A stretch of 64,000 nt of DNA, from assembly GCA_030848705.1 (NCBI GenBank), contig JAUIZM010000017.1, positions 2,976,001 through 3,040,000 on the forward strand, written 5' to 3'. The position numbers and the translations under genes are program-made. The stretch comes from Heracleum sosnowskyi (Eukaryota; Streptophyta; Magnoliopsida; Apiales; Apiaceae). Shown piece by piece: positions 11,145 to 23,800 of this stretch (positions are counted from its first letter, which is position 1; every line of letters begins with the position of its first letter). The notes beneath the pieces are model-generated. The model saw nothing but the letters and a program-made list of their open reading frames with translations. It did no database searches and had not been told where the DNA came from.

Positions 11145-11260
11145 CTTGGTCTTCTCCTTATTACAAGTTCATAGTATCATACTCTGTCATCAAGTTACTC
11201 CAGTCATTGACCATCTCCAGATAGTCAACCCTTTTTCTTGTGTAAATTTGTGATATAACA

Positions 11261-13268
11261 AGATTCATTAGGATGAGCATTTTGTATGCTAGAATTTAAC
11301 ATTTATATTATATTATGTATTTTTTAAATAGAAGTTAAAATATGAATTTTAAGAAAAAAAAATGGTTAATATACTAATATTTCATATAATATTAAAATAA
11401 TGAAAAATATTCAATAAATGACATTTTCAATATTTATTCAAAATTTCGGTAAATGATCAAGACGAAATGAAAAATTCAAAAGAAACCTAAATTTTATGTT
11501 AAAAATAATATTTTATCTAAAAACATATTTTGTAGAATTATTTTTAGAAAAATATACAAAAATTATTACAAAACCGCTGCAAAACGAGGCTTAGTAAACT
11601 AGTTTTATATAATTTTAAAATATTCTTTAAAATAACAAAATTTCAGGAATTTTATATTATCTTTTAGTCCAGAGTCTTGAATATTGAAGATGGTCTGGTT
11701 ACCGGAAAGCATTGGTCCAGGGTATGTGCAAAAGCCAAACACATCCACCGCAATAGTTTTAAGAAAAACAAATGCAGAAACATATTCATCAATTTGCTTC
11801 GGACTTTCATTGAAATTGACCGATCATCTTTCAAAGCATAGTCCAATATTCCAGAACTCGTGTTGCCATTAGGCGTTAGCAATACTAAAGTTGTTTGCAA
11901 GAACATCACATGTCTAGCTCCCAATCTGGCCCTCTCCTGAAGATAATTTCATGTTTCTAAAGAATAGGAGATAGAAACCTTATCCAACTATAACACTATC
12001 GGCAAAGATGCAGACTACTCTGAAGTTACACCTTCCTCCACTCTAAACCTCAACGCTCTGAAGTTATACCTCGATCCATTTGGACTTCAACAAATCCATT
12101 CAAATTGGACTTATATTATATGTGGACCTTAAATTAAGCTCATTTAAAATTTTGAGCACAACACATAATATTTATATTTGTTGTTTATTTTATTTATTAA
12201 TTTAATTATTTTGTTATAAGATTTATATATTCATTTTAAATATTAAGATTTAGGGGTTATTTGATAAATCTGAACCATAATTTTTGAACGATTAACATTT
12301 CTGAACGAATGATAATCCGAACGAATGATAATCTGAATGATGGATGAGTGATATCATTTGATAAATAAAAGAAATTCAAATTATGAATGAAAATATACAA
12401 ATTTGTGCAACTTATAAAATCAGTAGAAATAATAAGATATAATTATTTATACTATATTAATCTATATTCCGTATTATGCAAACAGTAATCCCACAGTCCC
12501 AAAATTTTAGTCAGTTTGATTTTTTACACGTATTTTAAGAAAAATAAAATTATGAATTCTTATATTACTTTTTTAAAAATTTAAATATTAATATTTATAT
12601 AGAAAAGGAAAATTAAAATTAAAATTAAAAATTTATTAATGTTAATGTTCCACCTACTTTTTTGAAGCTCAGTCGTCCAGAAATTTTTTATCAGTCGTCC
12701 AGCAAATCCCCACTCGTCCAGCGCAAAAACATCCGCTCCAAACAATCATAACAACTGAACCATTACTTTCAATACGGTTAAGTGGTTAACAAAATGATGA
12801 CTCCTTAATCTGCATATTTAATCTAAATATTTAATCTAAGACGTTGTTAAGTACGTATAAGATTTGAAAACACCACGGTGCTAAGCTAATGCCATGCATT
12901 AATCTTCTAATTAATCTTCTAAGTTTGACTGTCTTGTGATGACAAGGATAAACCATGTCACGTATGACATGACTCATGTGGGAGATTGGCTTGAATTATT
13001 GCATACATACTTTATCCAAACGATCTAGATCCACAGAAATGCAGCAATTATACCATTAAATACAATCCATACAAAAACACTCCCATTTATTGGACTGGAC
13101 TTTCTTGGATCTAGCGTGCACCCTTTTAACCAAACCCCCTACGTAGCCGCCACCCCTGATTAGTTCACATAATCTACACACACAGCTCGTTTTATTAATA
13201 TCAAGTTCGTTAATTTTTATTATTAAAAAAATGTATATATATTAATTCAAACTATATATATATATATA
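11261..13268. other. AT-rich spacer between retrotransposon and Mutator-like element
   Basis: No convincing gene was found. A short minus-strand open stretch at 11664-11924 has no family I can name. At 12253-12400 the sequence TTAGGGGTTATTTGATAAAT and the following TCTGAAC/GAATGATAATC repeats resemble the start of the hAT-like MITE at 60637, but no right end was seen. The last 20 bp are (TA)n, the target of the Mutator-like element. Confidence 0.6.
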
Positions 13269-13317
13269 GGCCTTTGCTCCATGAAGAACACTCTTACATA
13301 AAGAACAATAAAGAACA
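13269..13317 (+). repeat. Left terminal inverted repeat of Mutator-like element
   Basis: It begins GGCCTTTGCTCC and ends with the 17-bp block AAGAACAATAAAGAACA shared exactly with the right end. GAACACT lies in both arms at the same offset from the outer edge. It is next to (TA)n and about 210 bp upstream of the transposase start codon. Confidence 0.75.
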
Positions 13318-13420
13318 CCTAGAAATAATCTGAACCATCCATCTTTCATCTAATCTAACGGCTGTGATTTAATTATAACTAAACATGTAAATATAACATA
13401 ATTAAATAAAGTGTATCTAC

Positions 13421-13422
<2 letters not shown>

Positions 13423-13475
<53 letters not shown>
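13423..13475. repeat. (CT)n microsatellite upstream of transposase
   Basis: About 26 uninterrupted CT units end 50 bp before the transposase ATG at 13525. Pyrimidine-rich CT tracts are common in plant 5' leaders and core promoters, so this may be part of the transcript leader. Confidence 0.9.
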
Positions 13476-13478
<3 letters not shown>

Positions 13479-13524
13479 CGTACTTATTGATCTCTCCTGC
13501 GTACATATAATCGTCGTCTTTGTT

Positions 13525-16500
13525 ATGGCCTCTTCTTCAAGTCATGGCGTGCTACCACATTGCGGATTGAATGATTCTGATTTGGTTGAATGTTTATCAG
13601 GTTCTCATTTTGACTGTTTAAAAAAAGTTTTGGCTTTTGTTCTGTCACACTTAAATTTATCTTCTGTTTATAGTTGTGTCTTTAACATATACTAAAAGCT
13701 TTGTTCAATGTGATTTTGAATTTCCGACTATTTCTGAATTTTCGGTTCTGCATTAGATTCTACTTTATTTGTTTGTAAGCTTTTTGTTTTAGTTCTTTGT
13801 GTTTTTATAATTCTGTAAAGTTCTAATTGTTTGATTCTATGTTAGATTCTGTACTATGTATTTTAGCAGCTCTGTGTAGTTTCAATTTTAGTGAGGATTT
13901 ATGAATTTGCGAGAGTTTGCTTCTACATTAAATTCTACTTTCTCTGTTTTTCATATTTTTGTTTTAGTTTCTCTATGTTTTTATCATTCTGTAAAGTTCT
14001 AAGCGTTTGATTCTATGTCAGATTCCGTACTGTGTATTTTAGCAGCTATTCTACATGTAGTTTCAATTTTAGTGAGGATTTGTGAATTTGCGAGCGTTTG
14101 CTTCTGCATTAGATTCTACTTTCTCTGTTTTTAAAATATTTGTAATTACCTTGTTTTTCAAATAAATACTTTATTTGTAATTACCTTTATTTGTAATAAA
14201 TAAATCTTTATTTGTAATATAGATGTAAAGTGATAAGCGTTTGATTCTATGTTAGATTCTGTACTATGTATTCTAGCAGCTCTGCTGCATGTAGTTTCAG
14301 TTTCAGTGAGGATTTGTTAATTTGCGAGAGTTTCTTCTACATTAGATTCTACCTTCTCTATTTTTCGATTTTTTGTTTTAGTTTCTCCATGTTTCAGTTT
14401 TAGTGATGATTTCTGAATTTGCGAGATTTTGATTCTACATTACATTCTACAGGTGATAGAAACAATGTCATACTTGATACTAGTTGTGATTCCACCGCAA
14501 ACAATGAAGTTGAAGAATTTATAGAGGGTTTTGATGATTCGTTTAGCAACAGTGCTCAATTGTGGATACCAAACCTACCTGATACCAATTTGAAGCCATA
14601 TCCTGGCCAACGATTTTCAGAACTTGAAGATGCCTGTACTTTTTATACTAACTATGCAACTACAGTTGGTTTTAATGTTCGTCGAGAAACACAAAGGGTT
14701 CGGGGTAGCATTGTCATGCACAAGTATGTTGTTTGTTCGAAATCAGGAACTCATGATACTTCCATGTCAATTATTTCTGATAATAGTTCTGAATTATCTC
14801 ATGTGAGTGCTAGTGTGGGCGGTCCAATAAAAAAAAAAAGAAAAACAGTCACAAAGAAATGTGGCTGTAATGCTAAAATTGTGATAAAGAATGATGGGAA
14901 TGGACATTTTGTGATTGATCGTTTCATTGAAGTCCATAATCATCCTATGGTGACTGAGTTTGGAAAACAATTCCTTCGGGCTAATCGTTCCATGAATGCT
15001 GTTCATCGAAAATTTGTTGTCGATGCTGCAACCACAAATCTTGGCTCATACAGGGCTCACGCTTTATTCAAGTCATTGACCGGTTCGTATTCTGAAGTTG
15101 GTGCAACTGCAAAGGATTTCCAAAATTGGATGAGGGATGTTAAGTTGTTTATCGGGAAGAGAGATGTTGATATGTTGATTGAAAAGTTTAAAACGAAAAA
15201 AGAGACATCTGATGGGGGTTTTTTTTATGAATATGAGACTGACTCAAATGGTCATTTGACTCGAATTTTTTGGGCTGATGTGCAAGGTCGTCAAAGCTAT
15301 GATGTTTTTGGTGATGTGATTTCTTTTGATGCAACGTATCGTACAAATAAGTAAGTTTTTGTTGTAAATTTAGTACTTTTTATTTAAGCTTCTTATTTGT
15401 CTTATATTTTAGTTATTTTTTGGTTTAGTATTTTCTAAGTTCTCTAGAGGTATAATTGAAATGTTCATTTTATGTTGTAGGTATGGTATGGTTTTTGTAC
15501 CATTTATTGGGGTTGATAATCACTGGAAAAGCATCACGTTTGCTGCTTGTTTGCTTAATCATGAAGATATTACAAATTTCACGTGGGCATGTGAGATGTT
15601 TTTAAAAGTTTTCAAAAGGCCTCCATGGTGTCTAATAACGGATCAATGTCCTGCAATGAAAGTTGCGATCGCTGAAACATTTCCAGATTCTGTGGTTCAT
15701 CGTTATTGTATGTGGCACATTATGCAGAAGTTTCCAGCCAAGGTAATATAATCATGTCATTTGATTAATTTTATTTTTAGTTGATCTCATGATATAAGTT
15801 GTCCCATATAATATGTTACTTAATTAAATGAATAACAGAACCTTTCGACGTCCATTTTTTAAGGGAATATTGTAAGGGTAGTTTTTTTGGGTGAAGAATG
15901 TTATCGAATTGCGGAGAAGCCTTCTAATTATGTTAAAAAGTTTGTTGCTTTTGTTAGTGAATTAAGGTTTGATCAAGATTCTAGTTTTTTTTTTTAAAAA
16001 GTGTTCAATCAAGATTCTAGCTTTATATATTTAACTAACAATTGTATTTCTTCTTTACATGTAGATTGGGGCTGTTTTCTGTGCAGAATCTGAGTTTATG
16101 AAAAAGTTAAATAAGTTTGTGTGGTCTTCTCATATATCTGTCGCTGAATTTGAAGAAGGATGGTCTAGTGTATTAAAAGAGTTTGAATTGAGTGAGCATA
16201 TTTGGTTGAATGACCTTTATGAAATGAGGAAGTCATGGATTCCTGCTTTTTTTAGGGACAAGCCGATGGGGGGGTTATTGAGAACTACGTCAAGGTCCGA
16301 AAGTTCTAACTTTTACTTTAATCACTTTGTTCAAAAAGGCGACACTCTTTCAGAATTTTATATGTGTTATGAAAGTGCAATTGATAAACAACTTTATGAA
16401 GGTAAAAGACTTGACGAGGGAGATAGTTGTGTTCCCCAGTCAGTTACAGAAAAAGAAATCGAAAAAGATGCAGCTCAGCTCTACACTAGATCTATGTTTT

Positions 16501-17348
16501 ACAAGGTTCAAACAGAAATTAAAGCTAGTTGTTATCATATTAAGTTGGCTGGACAACCAATCGTAGTGGATGGAATTAATAAATTTGTTGTCAAGGATAA
16601 GAGTTTGAACGACACTTTATTTGAGGTCGATTTATGTCTTTCGACAAATGATGTATCGTGTTCTTGTCACCTTTTTACAAGAGTTGGATATTTATGCCGA
16701 CATTGTTTCTTCTGTCTTGGTCTTTGGGGAATCGAAGAAATTCCACGACAATTTTTAAGTAATAGATGGATGAAAAATGCAGTAGCTAGATTCTGCACAC
16801 TGAAGTTGGGTAGTACAATTCAAGATAGTGAGGGGTACAAGACTAGAGATACTTCAAAAAAAGTGTGGAATGAGTTCCAAGGATGTTTAGGGGATGTTTC
16901 CTACAATAAGGATGGTTTAGAGTTTCTTCTAGAAGAGCTTAAATTTTTGAGAATTAGAGTTAAGCAGAAGGTAAAGAATCCCTGTGCAACGAAGGATGAT
17001 ATACTTCAAGAAATTTACGGGGTTAGGCCTTCAACTTCAGTTATTGTGCATCCACCGCTGCAAAGTAATAATAAAGGTTGTCGCAAGAGAATTATAGGAC
17101 CTGCTGAAAGAAGTTGTGATGGCAAAGACAGACCTAAGAGGGTTTGTAAACATTGTAATTTCAAAGCATTCCATGATTCAAGAAATTGTCCAATGAAGGG
17201 TGAACAGCTCCAAGTCAATCCATTAGCGAATGGTTTGAATGTTAATGTCCAGGGTTCTGCACCTCCAACTTTAAATGTTGAGAATTTAGTGAATGTTAAT
17301 GTCCAGGGATTTGTACCTCCAAATTTAAACGTTGAGAAGTCAGTTTAG
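13525..17348 (+). CDS. FAR1-type Mutator transposase, four exons, 839 residues
   Basis: Exons 13525-13600, 14453-15350, 15481-15742 and 16065-17348 total 2520 nt with matching phases. The N-terminus MASSSSHG comes from a short first exon. A FAR1 DNA-binding zinc domain (residues about 65-165; CGCNAKIVIK, EVHNHPM) is followed by the MULE catalytic core. The likely acidic triad is Asp at about 317 (FDATYR), Asp at about 379 (LITDQ) and Glu at about 491 (SRSESSN). A SWIM zinc finger (CSC...CRH, about 608-620) and a CCHC zinc knuckle (CKHC...H...C, about 772) complete the set. Length and order match FAR1/FHY3-class transposases. No stop or frameshift was seen, so activity is plausible. It would cut at the terminal repeats in the nucleus. 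It could instead be a domesticated FAR1-related gene, but the flanking terminal repeats argue against that. Confidence 0.9.
13730..14350 (+). repeat. Three degenerate ~190-bp tandem units in transposase intron 1
   Basis: Each unit runs from a stretch like TTCTGCATTAGATTCTACTT through TCTGTAAAGTTCTAA and GATTCTATGTTAGATTCTGT to TTTTAGTGAGGATTT. Units start near 13745, 13925 and 14105; the third has an AT-rich insertion. The core word GATTCTATGTTAGATTCT recurs through the introns of the whole element. Confidence 0.75.
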
Positions 17349-17852
17349 TAATTTTAGTTTTTTTGTAGTTTCAAAATATTTCAGTTGTTAAAGCTTTATA
17401 GTTTACTCTGGAGAAAACTTTGTATTTCTGGTGGCTTTATAAATGACTTTTGTTTAGTTTTAATCTTTACTTTTGTTCAGTATTGATTCTATTTATGATT
17501 CTGATCAGTTGTGTGAAGTTATGTATTCTTTTTTTAGCATTTTGTTTAGTTTCTTCTTGTTCTTTATCATTTAGTGAAGTTGTATGGTTTTGATTCCATG
17601 TTAGATTCTATACTGTCTCTACAACCAGCTCTTCAAATTTAAATCCTTAATTCAAATGTAATGCAAAATCAAGCCTACAAGTTTCAAGTGATTTTGCTGT
17701 GCACAATATAAAACAGATCAATAGAGAAATTGACTAGTCTTTCATTTCATAGTCTTTAAACATAAAACATACATCAGTTTCTGGTTTAAATGTTTTAAGT
17801 GAATCCCTTCTTTACAAATTTTGTTTATGCATTAATAGAAAGACCTACTGAA
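17349..17852. other. Spacer between the convergent genes of the Mutator-like element
   Basis: These 500 bp hold the 3' ends of both genes. One GATTCCATGTTAGATTCT copy is at about 17590. No other gene or structure was recognised. Confidence 0.6.
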
Positions 17853-20800
17853 CTAAATCCTTGATATAGTCTCATCAATTTCTTGTTGCATCGTCCCTCG
17901 TAAGCAATTGAGATGGGAAGAAATGATTTTGAATGCGTATAGTTGCCTTGCCTTCTTTAACTGCCTCTTCTGAGTTTGCTGCACAATAATGAAATCAATA
18001 GTATCATAAACAAGCAAAAAAACCATTAAAAACACATAAGGAAAGGCAGGGTTGTTCTAAGTTTTTCTGTTAAAAACAAGACCTAAAATCACATTAGTAT
18101 AATGGAATATCAAATTTTAACCACATCCTCGTTTGTGTTGTTCTAGCACTCAACACAAATATTCAAGTTTGCACATTAAGATTGACTAGTGAGTAGTGAA
18201 TCAAAATTGAGCTTCCTAGTTTGGAGTCTAACATCAAAACCGACCTAAACCTATTATCTCCTATTGAGACAATTGTTGTCTTAACCAGCAAGGGTGGCAA
18301 AATCGGACGCGACTTAAACAGGACGCAACGATTTATATAGACAAAACCCGGAAAAAACACTACCAGACCCAACCAACCCGCAATGACTTCTTCGTTAAAA
18401 AAAATTACCTTCTCATTTTCAGGTACGAATTTGCTATCCCAGTTCCGCAACCCGTTTCCTTTGTATGTCTCCATATGACGAATAGCAAAAACTCCACAGT
18501 CAGTTTTATTTTTCTCTGTGCGCCATTTCATTTCGAGTCTTATAATTGGCACATTACCAAACTCTGTGGCTTTTCGCTCACTGATATCCATCATATATTT
18601 CACAAAATTCTGTTGCTGTAATTTATGCATATGACATTTTATCAGATAATATGCTAGGAATATATATGTTAAAATACTTAATGAAATCTTGTCATACCAG
18701 GCTTTCCGGGATTCCATCATAAATTGAAGTCAAATCGCCTCCTATTTTGTTGTTGTCCAGAATTTCAATTGTTGGGATCTTAAGATTGAAGCATATGACA
18801 TAGTAGTGGTTGATATCATGTATAGGAAAGAAAATCTGCATTTTTTTCGACAATTTAAGCTATAAGGAACTTGCTCAAATACGTAGGTTGTCGAAAGTAC
18901 TGAAATGGAATCTAATTATCTACAATGTTTGACAATCACTACTATACATGATATCAATATAAAAGAAAACTACATAGATTTAGTTTCAAAAGATATACCA
19001 GATCAATATTTTTAATGTCAACGAAATGTTTTTGGAGGACATGATCCAAATTTTCTTTGAATCTCCTATATTGATTTTCTTTTAATAAAGCAACATCTGT
19101 TAGACGGTTCTCTTCACTTCTTCTAGAGAATGTTCCAATCTGTTGAAGAAATATGTATAAAATTGGTAATCCAAATTAAACCAAAATCAACACAGAATTT
19201 CAAATATATAAATTATAACTAACATGACATAATCTCGCATAGAATCTAACAGAGAATCACAAAGAATATCACATTTAAACAATTTAAGATATAATCTAAC
19301 AAATAAAGCAACCATAGAATAAACAACATACTAGTAAACATGTAAAGCGTTTAGTATGGGCAGTGTTTTTTGGGTCACGATCTCAAAGCTATGTGTGACT
19401 ATATATGTTAGCATACTAGTAACCAATATCACAAAATTGTATCTAATTTTACCAAGGGACCGCTTCTTAATTTTTTTGGAAATAACTTTTATGCAAGTTT
19501 GAATATCAGTAATTTGAACACTCACATAAAGTGTTCTGCAGATCTCACTATTGTTTGAAATATCAGTAATCTAATCTTTAATGAGTAACATCGGAGGGAA
19601 GTACAAAATGGTGTTCAGGAGGCATACATAGAAACTACTTTAATAAAATTCAAGGTAAACATATAAAAAAAGTTAACAAAATTGTAAAAATACCGTATTG
19701 TAAGTAGTGCAGAAAAATCTGTGTGGAGAGTCCACTGATCTGAACTTTTCTTCCTCATTTAAAATGCATGCATATGTATCTAGAACACCGCATACTAGTT
19801 GCCTATCCACCTGCAATGTCTGAATTTCATGCTTTGTACATGCAGCCTTATTATCCCACGTGAACACTTGTTGCCTACATTCGAATTATAAAAGCAAAAT
19901 CAAAATTATGATTAGGTTTCTTCTCATTGATTATGACTTTAATTTATTTTATGACTTTAACTTACAGTGGGTAATCATTGAATGCATTTAGCCATTTCCA
20001 AACATCCTCTTCCGCTTTTGTCAAATTTGGCTTGTCAATATCAATTGTGCGCTCACGAAATGGTGATTTGTGCAACTCACTCACTTTCACCTCCCTTCTT
20101 GGTCTTTCTTCAACTTTCAGCTTGACAGGTATCCTTTCAACACTGTCAAATTCAAGTTCAATGATTTTACCTTGCAATGATAATTCTCCTAAAAAGAATG
20201 CTTTATTTGTCATTTTTAAATATGGTCTGTCTGATTTGGGGTTGCCTAGAATGTCAATGGTATTCCAATCTTGCTCAGTCAATTGATTCCAGTCCACCTC
20301 AATGCTGTTTCTTGTGAAATAAAATTTTTTTATGTCACATATACTTGTAATTTCAATAAAAATAAAACTTATTTAAGTTATCTAATAAAAATGAACAGAA
20401 TAATTATTAGATTCAAAAAATTTAAGAAATAGCAATTTACTAATAATTTAACCAGATTCATCAAGAAGTTTAGATATTTTCAATCTACAACAAACCAAGA
20501 TTACTGAGGACAATGAGTAACTTAAAATTCTTAAAAAGAGAAAATTGTAAAATTTTGAAAGGTAGGATAGATCATTTTAACAAAATTTCTATCAATGCAA
20601 AAATTACAATACAAAACAAATTATAGTGTAGTTTAGATGTTCAGTAGTTTTTGAGGATCACGTAATTTTGACTGAACAAGAATGTACATTAAACATGATG
20701 AAGATAGAAAATTACTGAAATATAAACATGACAGAGTACTATTGACATAAACTAGAAAGCCCAACAGTTGGGCACATTACATAAATTTATATTTTGACAT

Positions 20801-23800
20801 ATAAATTTAGCATAGAATCTAATATAGAAATGACATATATAGAAACTAACATAGAATCCATTCATAGCATCTCAAACAGCATCTATTATATAATTCAAAT
20901 TTTACGGAAATATCCCAAGTTCACGAAGCTTCAAATAAAAATTACTTCAAAATAAAAATTTAGAAAAAAAACTTCGTGTAGAATAAAAAAAATAGAATCT
21001 AAACTAATATAAAATTAGTATAGAATCTAATATAGAAACTAAAGTAAGTTGAAAATTAAAAATATATCATTCATAGCAAATATGCCACAGCAGGAAAGCA
21101 TCTTTATAGTATACATATAATCTAACACAAAATCTCATAGGACATTAGAATGTACCTTTCAACTCCATTATTGTCGTTTATCACCTGTCGAAAATCTTTT
21201 TCCAAGCCCTCAAGATCTGGGTTTGTCGAGAAAAGTGCCCTTGCCGTTCTTAAATTTTCATAGACTATTTTCTTCATTTTTTTGATTTCGTCAATTTCGC
21301 TTCTGATTTGCAACATCAAGGCCTAGTAATTTTTTAGACAAACCAGTTAGTGCAAATAAAAAAAACTAGGTCCAAAATGTCATACATCTAGCACAAAATT
21401 AAACAATACATAATTTACCCCTTCATTTATGAGTTCTTCGTCATCTGAGTGAGCATAGTTGATATCTTTTGCAATAGACATAATTCCAGCACTGATGGCA
21501 TCCATTTCAATTGATTGCACTCCTTTTATCGTTTCTCTAGGAGTGTGAAATTGTTGACTATCCGGAAAATTCTATATTCAAATAAATAAATAAGCAAAGT
21601 TTCAGAACAAAAGATACAAACTAAGTCAAACAAACTAGATAAACTAGATATAGCCTAAGAAAGTCATTAGATAAACCTCTACAATAAAAATATGAAAAAT
21701 AAAAAGAATAAAAATTCAGATATATCGAAAGCTAGGCACAGAAGAAAATCAGTCTAAACCACAATACTTACCCTTTGGACAGATTCATTATCATTGTCAG
21801 CGGTGACAATTGGTTCTTGATATGCTTTTTCAATTATCTCATTTGCAACACTGATATCCTTAAAGGCCTGAAACAATAAGATCATTTGCATCAATACATA
21901 TTTCAATCAATACATTTTTTCTATATTCTAAGCATTTTATTACCTTATATACTTCATTTTATGGAAATCTTATTTGTAAAGTTAATTAAAAATAATGAAG
22001 AAGTTACCTCCTCTGCAAATTCATTATTACAGTCACCATTGACAATTGTTTCTTCATTTGGTTCTTCAATCATGTCATTTAAGACCTATAATAGTAAAAT
22101 AATTTCCATCACTCCCACTTTTTAGTGTAAGAACTGTTTCTACGTTACTGATATTGGATAAATAATTAATACTTCACTTTTATGGGCGCATATTAAATAA
22201 TTTCGTCATTTATACCTCAGGTTCATTTTGTTTTAAATCATCATCGACGTGAATTTCTTCTTGTGTGTCCTTTATCTCTTGAATATTAATTGCTCCAGCA
22301 TCCTGCATAATTAGTAAAATTCACATTAAGGTTCTTAAACGAAAATACTAGTAAACTGTATAGAATCTAATATGGAATCATTTTTTGGGGGAAGAAATTC
22401 ACAATTGTCAGATAGAAAGAATACAGAATCTAAAACAGAAACATGTTGCATTTATACCCTTTGATAGGTTTTGATATTCTTCCTATTATGATTTTGTTTT
22501 GCGTGTTTGTATGTGTAGTAGCATCATGTCTATGTTTATAATTGTTTTTATTGATTTTCTATAGTAGAGATTCTACTCTAGATTCTAACCTTCTGAATTA
22601 ATCTGATTATTTAATTTTGTGATATGATTGTACTTTAGATTCTAAAGTTTACCATTGATAAATCTATCCAGGCTTTTTGCCTAATAATATTGCTTTCAGA
22701 AACAAACTAGAATTTATACATTGTTGATTTCAAAATCATATTTTATTAGACCTTGGTTGTAATAGCGTCTACTTTATGCTTAGAATCTGTTTTTAGAAGT
22801 TTAAAAATGTAAATTTATATAAATTTAAATATACAATTTATGGACAGGGTGTTGTTCATGTTGGTAATGATCAACGTTCTGAATAACAAAAAATAAACTT
22901 TTAAATTGTTCTCAGTTTTGTAAATTTATATAGTTTTGATTCTCTATTACATCCTAATATCCATTGTCATATGCACTTTTGAAATTTTAAAGTTTTGATT
23001 CTATGTTAGATTCTACTCTCTCTTTACACCTCTATTTTTTTTTTGAGTAATAATGATTCTTAGCTTAATTATGTATATAGATGTATGTAGTTTGTATGTT
23101 AGGAATATTAATTACGTCCACAGTTGTTTAGTACTTTTATTTGGAATTTAAATGTGATTTTAAATATTAAACTGATCTTGATCTTGTCAGCCACACTAGA
23201 GAATAAATTATGAATCAATGACTTGTTATAGCAAGGTGAACTAAAGCTATGAGTTAGGGATAAATGATAATGTTTTGTATGTATCGATCAAACATTGAGA
23301 GCTTTTTATGTATCGATAATCTGTAGATCGATTCGATCTCATTGTCGATCAGTTCAATCATAGTTATAGTTGTAGTTGCAGTTAATCTTAGTTTACATTT
23401 TTTAGCATTTGGTTGCATAATTATATTTCCCAAAATACGCAACTTAAAACAATTTTTGACACTCTATTTTAAAACAGAGTAAGCAAGACATATATTTTGA
23501 TTTAAGAGTTAATAGCTGTTTGATTGGCTAAAATTTAGGGTTAACAGTTAACCTTTAGGGTTCATTGTTTCCATTTTGGGGTTTAGAAATATTCAAAATG
23601 ACTAATAAACCGTATACGGGCTTAGGGTTTAGGGTTTAGGGTTTAGGGTTGTTTACAACCCTAAACCCTAGACTCTAAACCCTAACCTTGCCTGATTTTA
23701 GGGTTGTTTACAACCCTAAAATCAGGACACCAGACTGTGTAAGAAAATAATGGTTTTAGGTCATTATTATAGTTGAGGTAATGCTTTGAAAAGTTTTAGA

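Larger units (their letters stand above)
1..11260 (-). mobile_element. Tat-lineage Ty3/gypsy LTR retrotransposon, degenerate, left end outside window
   Basis: The element is transcribed right to left. From right to left come one LTR (10186-11260), a primer binding site, gag, protease, reverse transcriptase, two successive RNase H domains and integrase (to about 3350), followed by an antisense spliced gene (264-2930). The second, archaeal-type RNase H and an extra antisense ORF between pol and the 3' LTR are known marks of the Tat lineage (Grande, Retand and relatives). The 3' LTR is not in the window, so the element is over 11.2 kb. Gag-pol is cut by several frameshifts and stops, so this copy cannot be autonomous. 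No TSD can be checked. It also carries many copies of a 12-bp GC-rich palindrome (see the repeat entries). Confidence 0.9.
10186..11260 (-). repeat. LTR of Tat element 1 (5' LTR in element sense)
   Basis: The LTR is bounded by TGTGATAACA on the left and ATATAACA on the right, so on the minus strand it begins TGTTATAT and ends TATCACA (TG...CA), 1075 bp. It sits outside the primer binding site, as a 5' LTR should. The partner LTR lies beyond the left edge, so the limits come from the terminal dinucleotides only. The outer part carries five GGCGC-type motifs at about 30-bp spacing. Confidence 0.75.

Noticed and set aside
11664..11924. Minus-strand open stretch of 86 codons with LLTPNGNTSSGILDY
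   Set aside because: It loosely recalls an S-domain receptor lectin, but no second conserved block, splice context or neighbouring exon supports it.
18289..18400. GGTGGCAAAATCGGACGCGA with ACCCAACCAACCCGC as a MITE in the last protease intron
   Set aside because: Looks like one end of a hAT-type repeat, but no partner end or target duplication was found, so it is not annotated.
19331..19560. Possible extra exon of the double protease gene
   Set aside because: The flanking exons (19694 and 19139) already join in frame, and the stretch has no conserved Ulp1 block.
23625..23726. Chromosome-end telomere
   Set aside because: Only a few units, inverted, and within an intron of an element with unique sequence on both sides.
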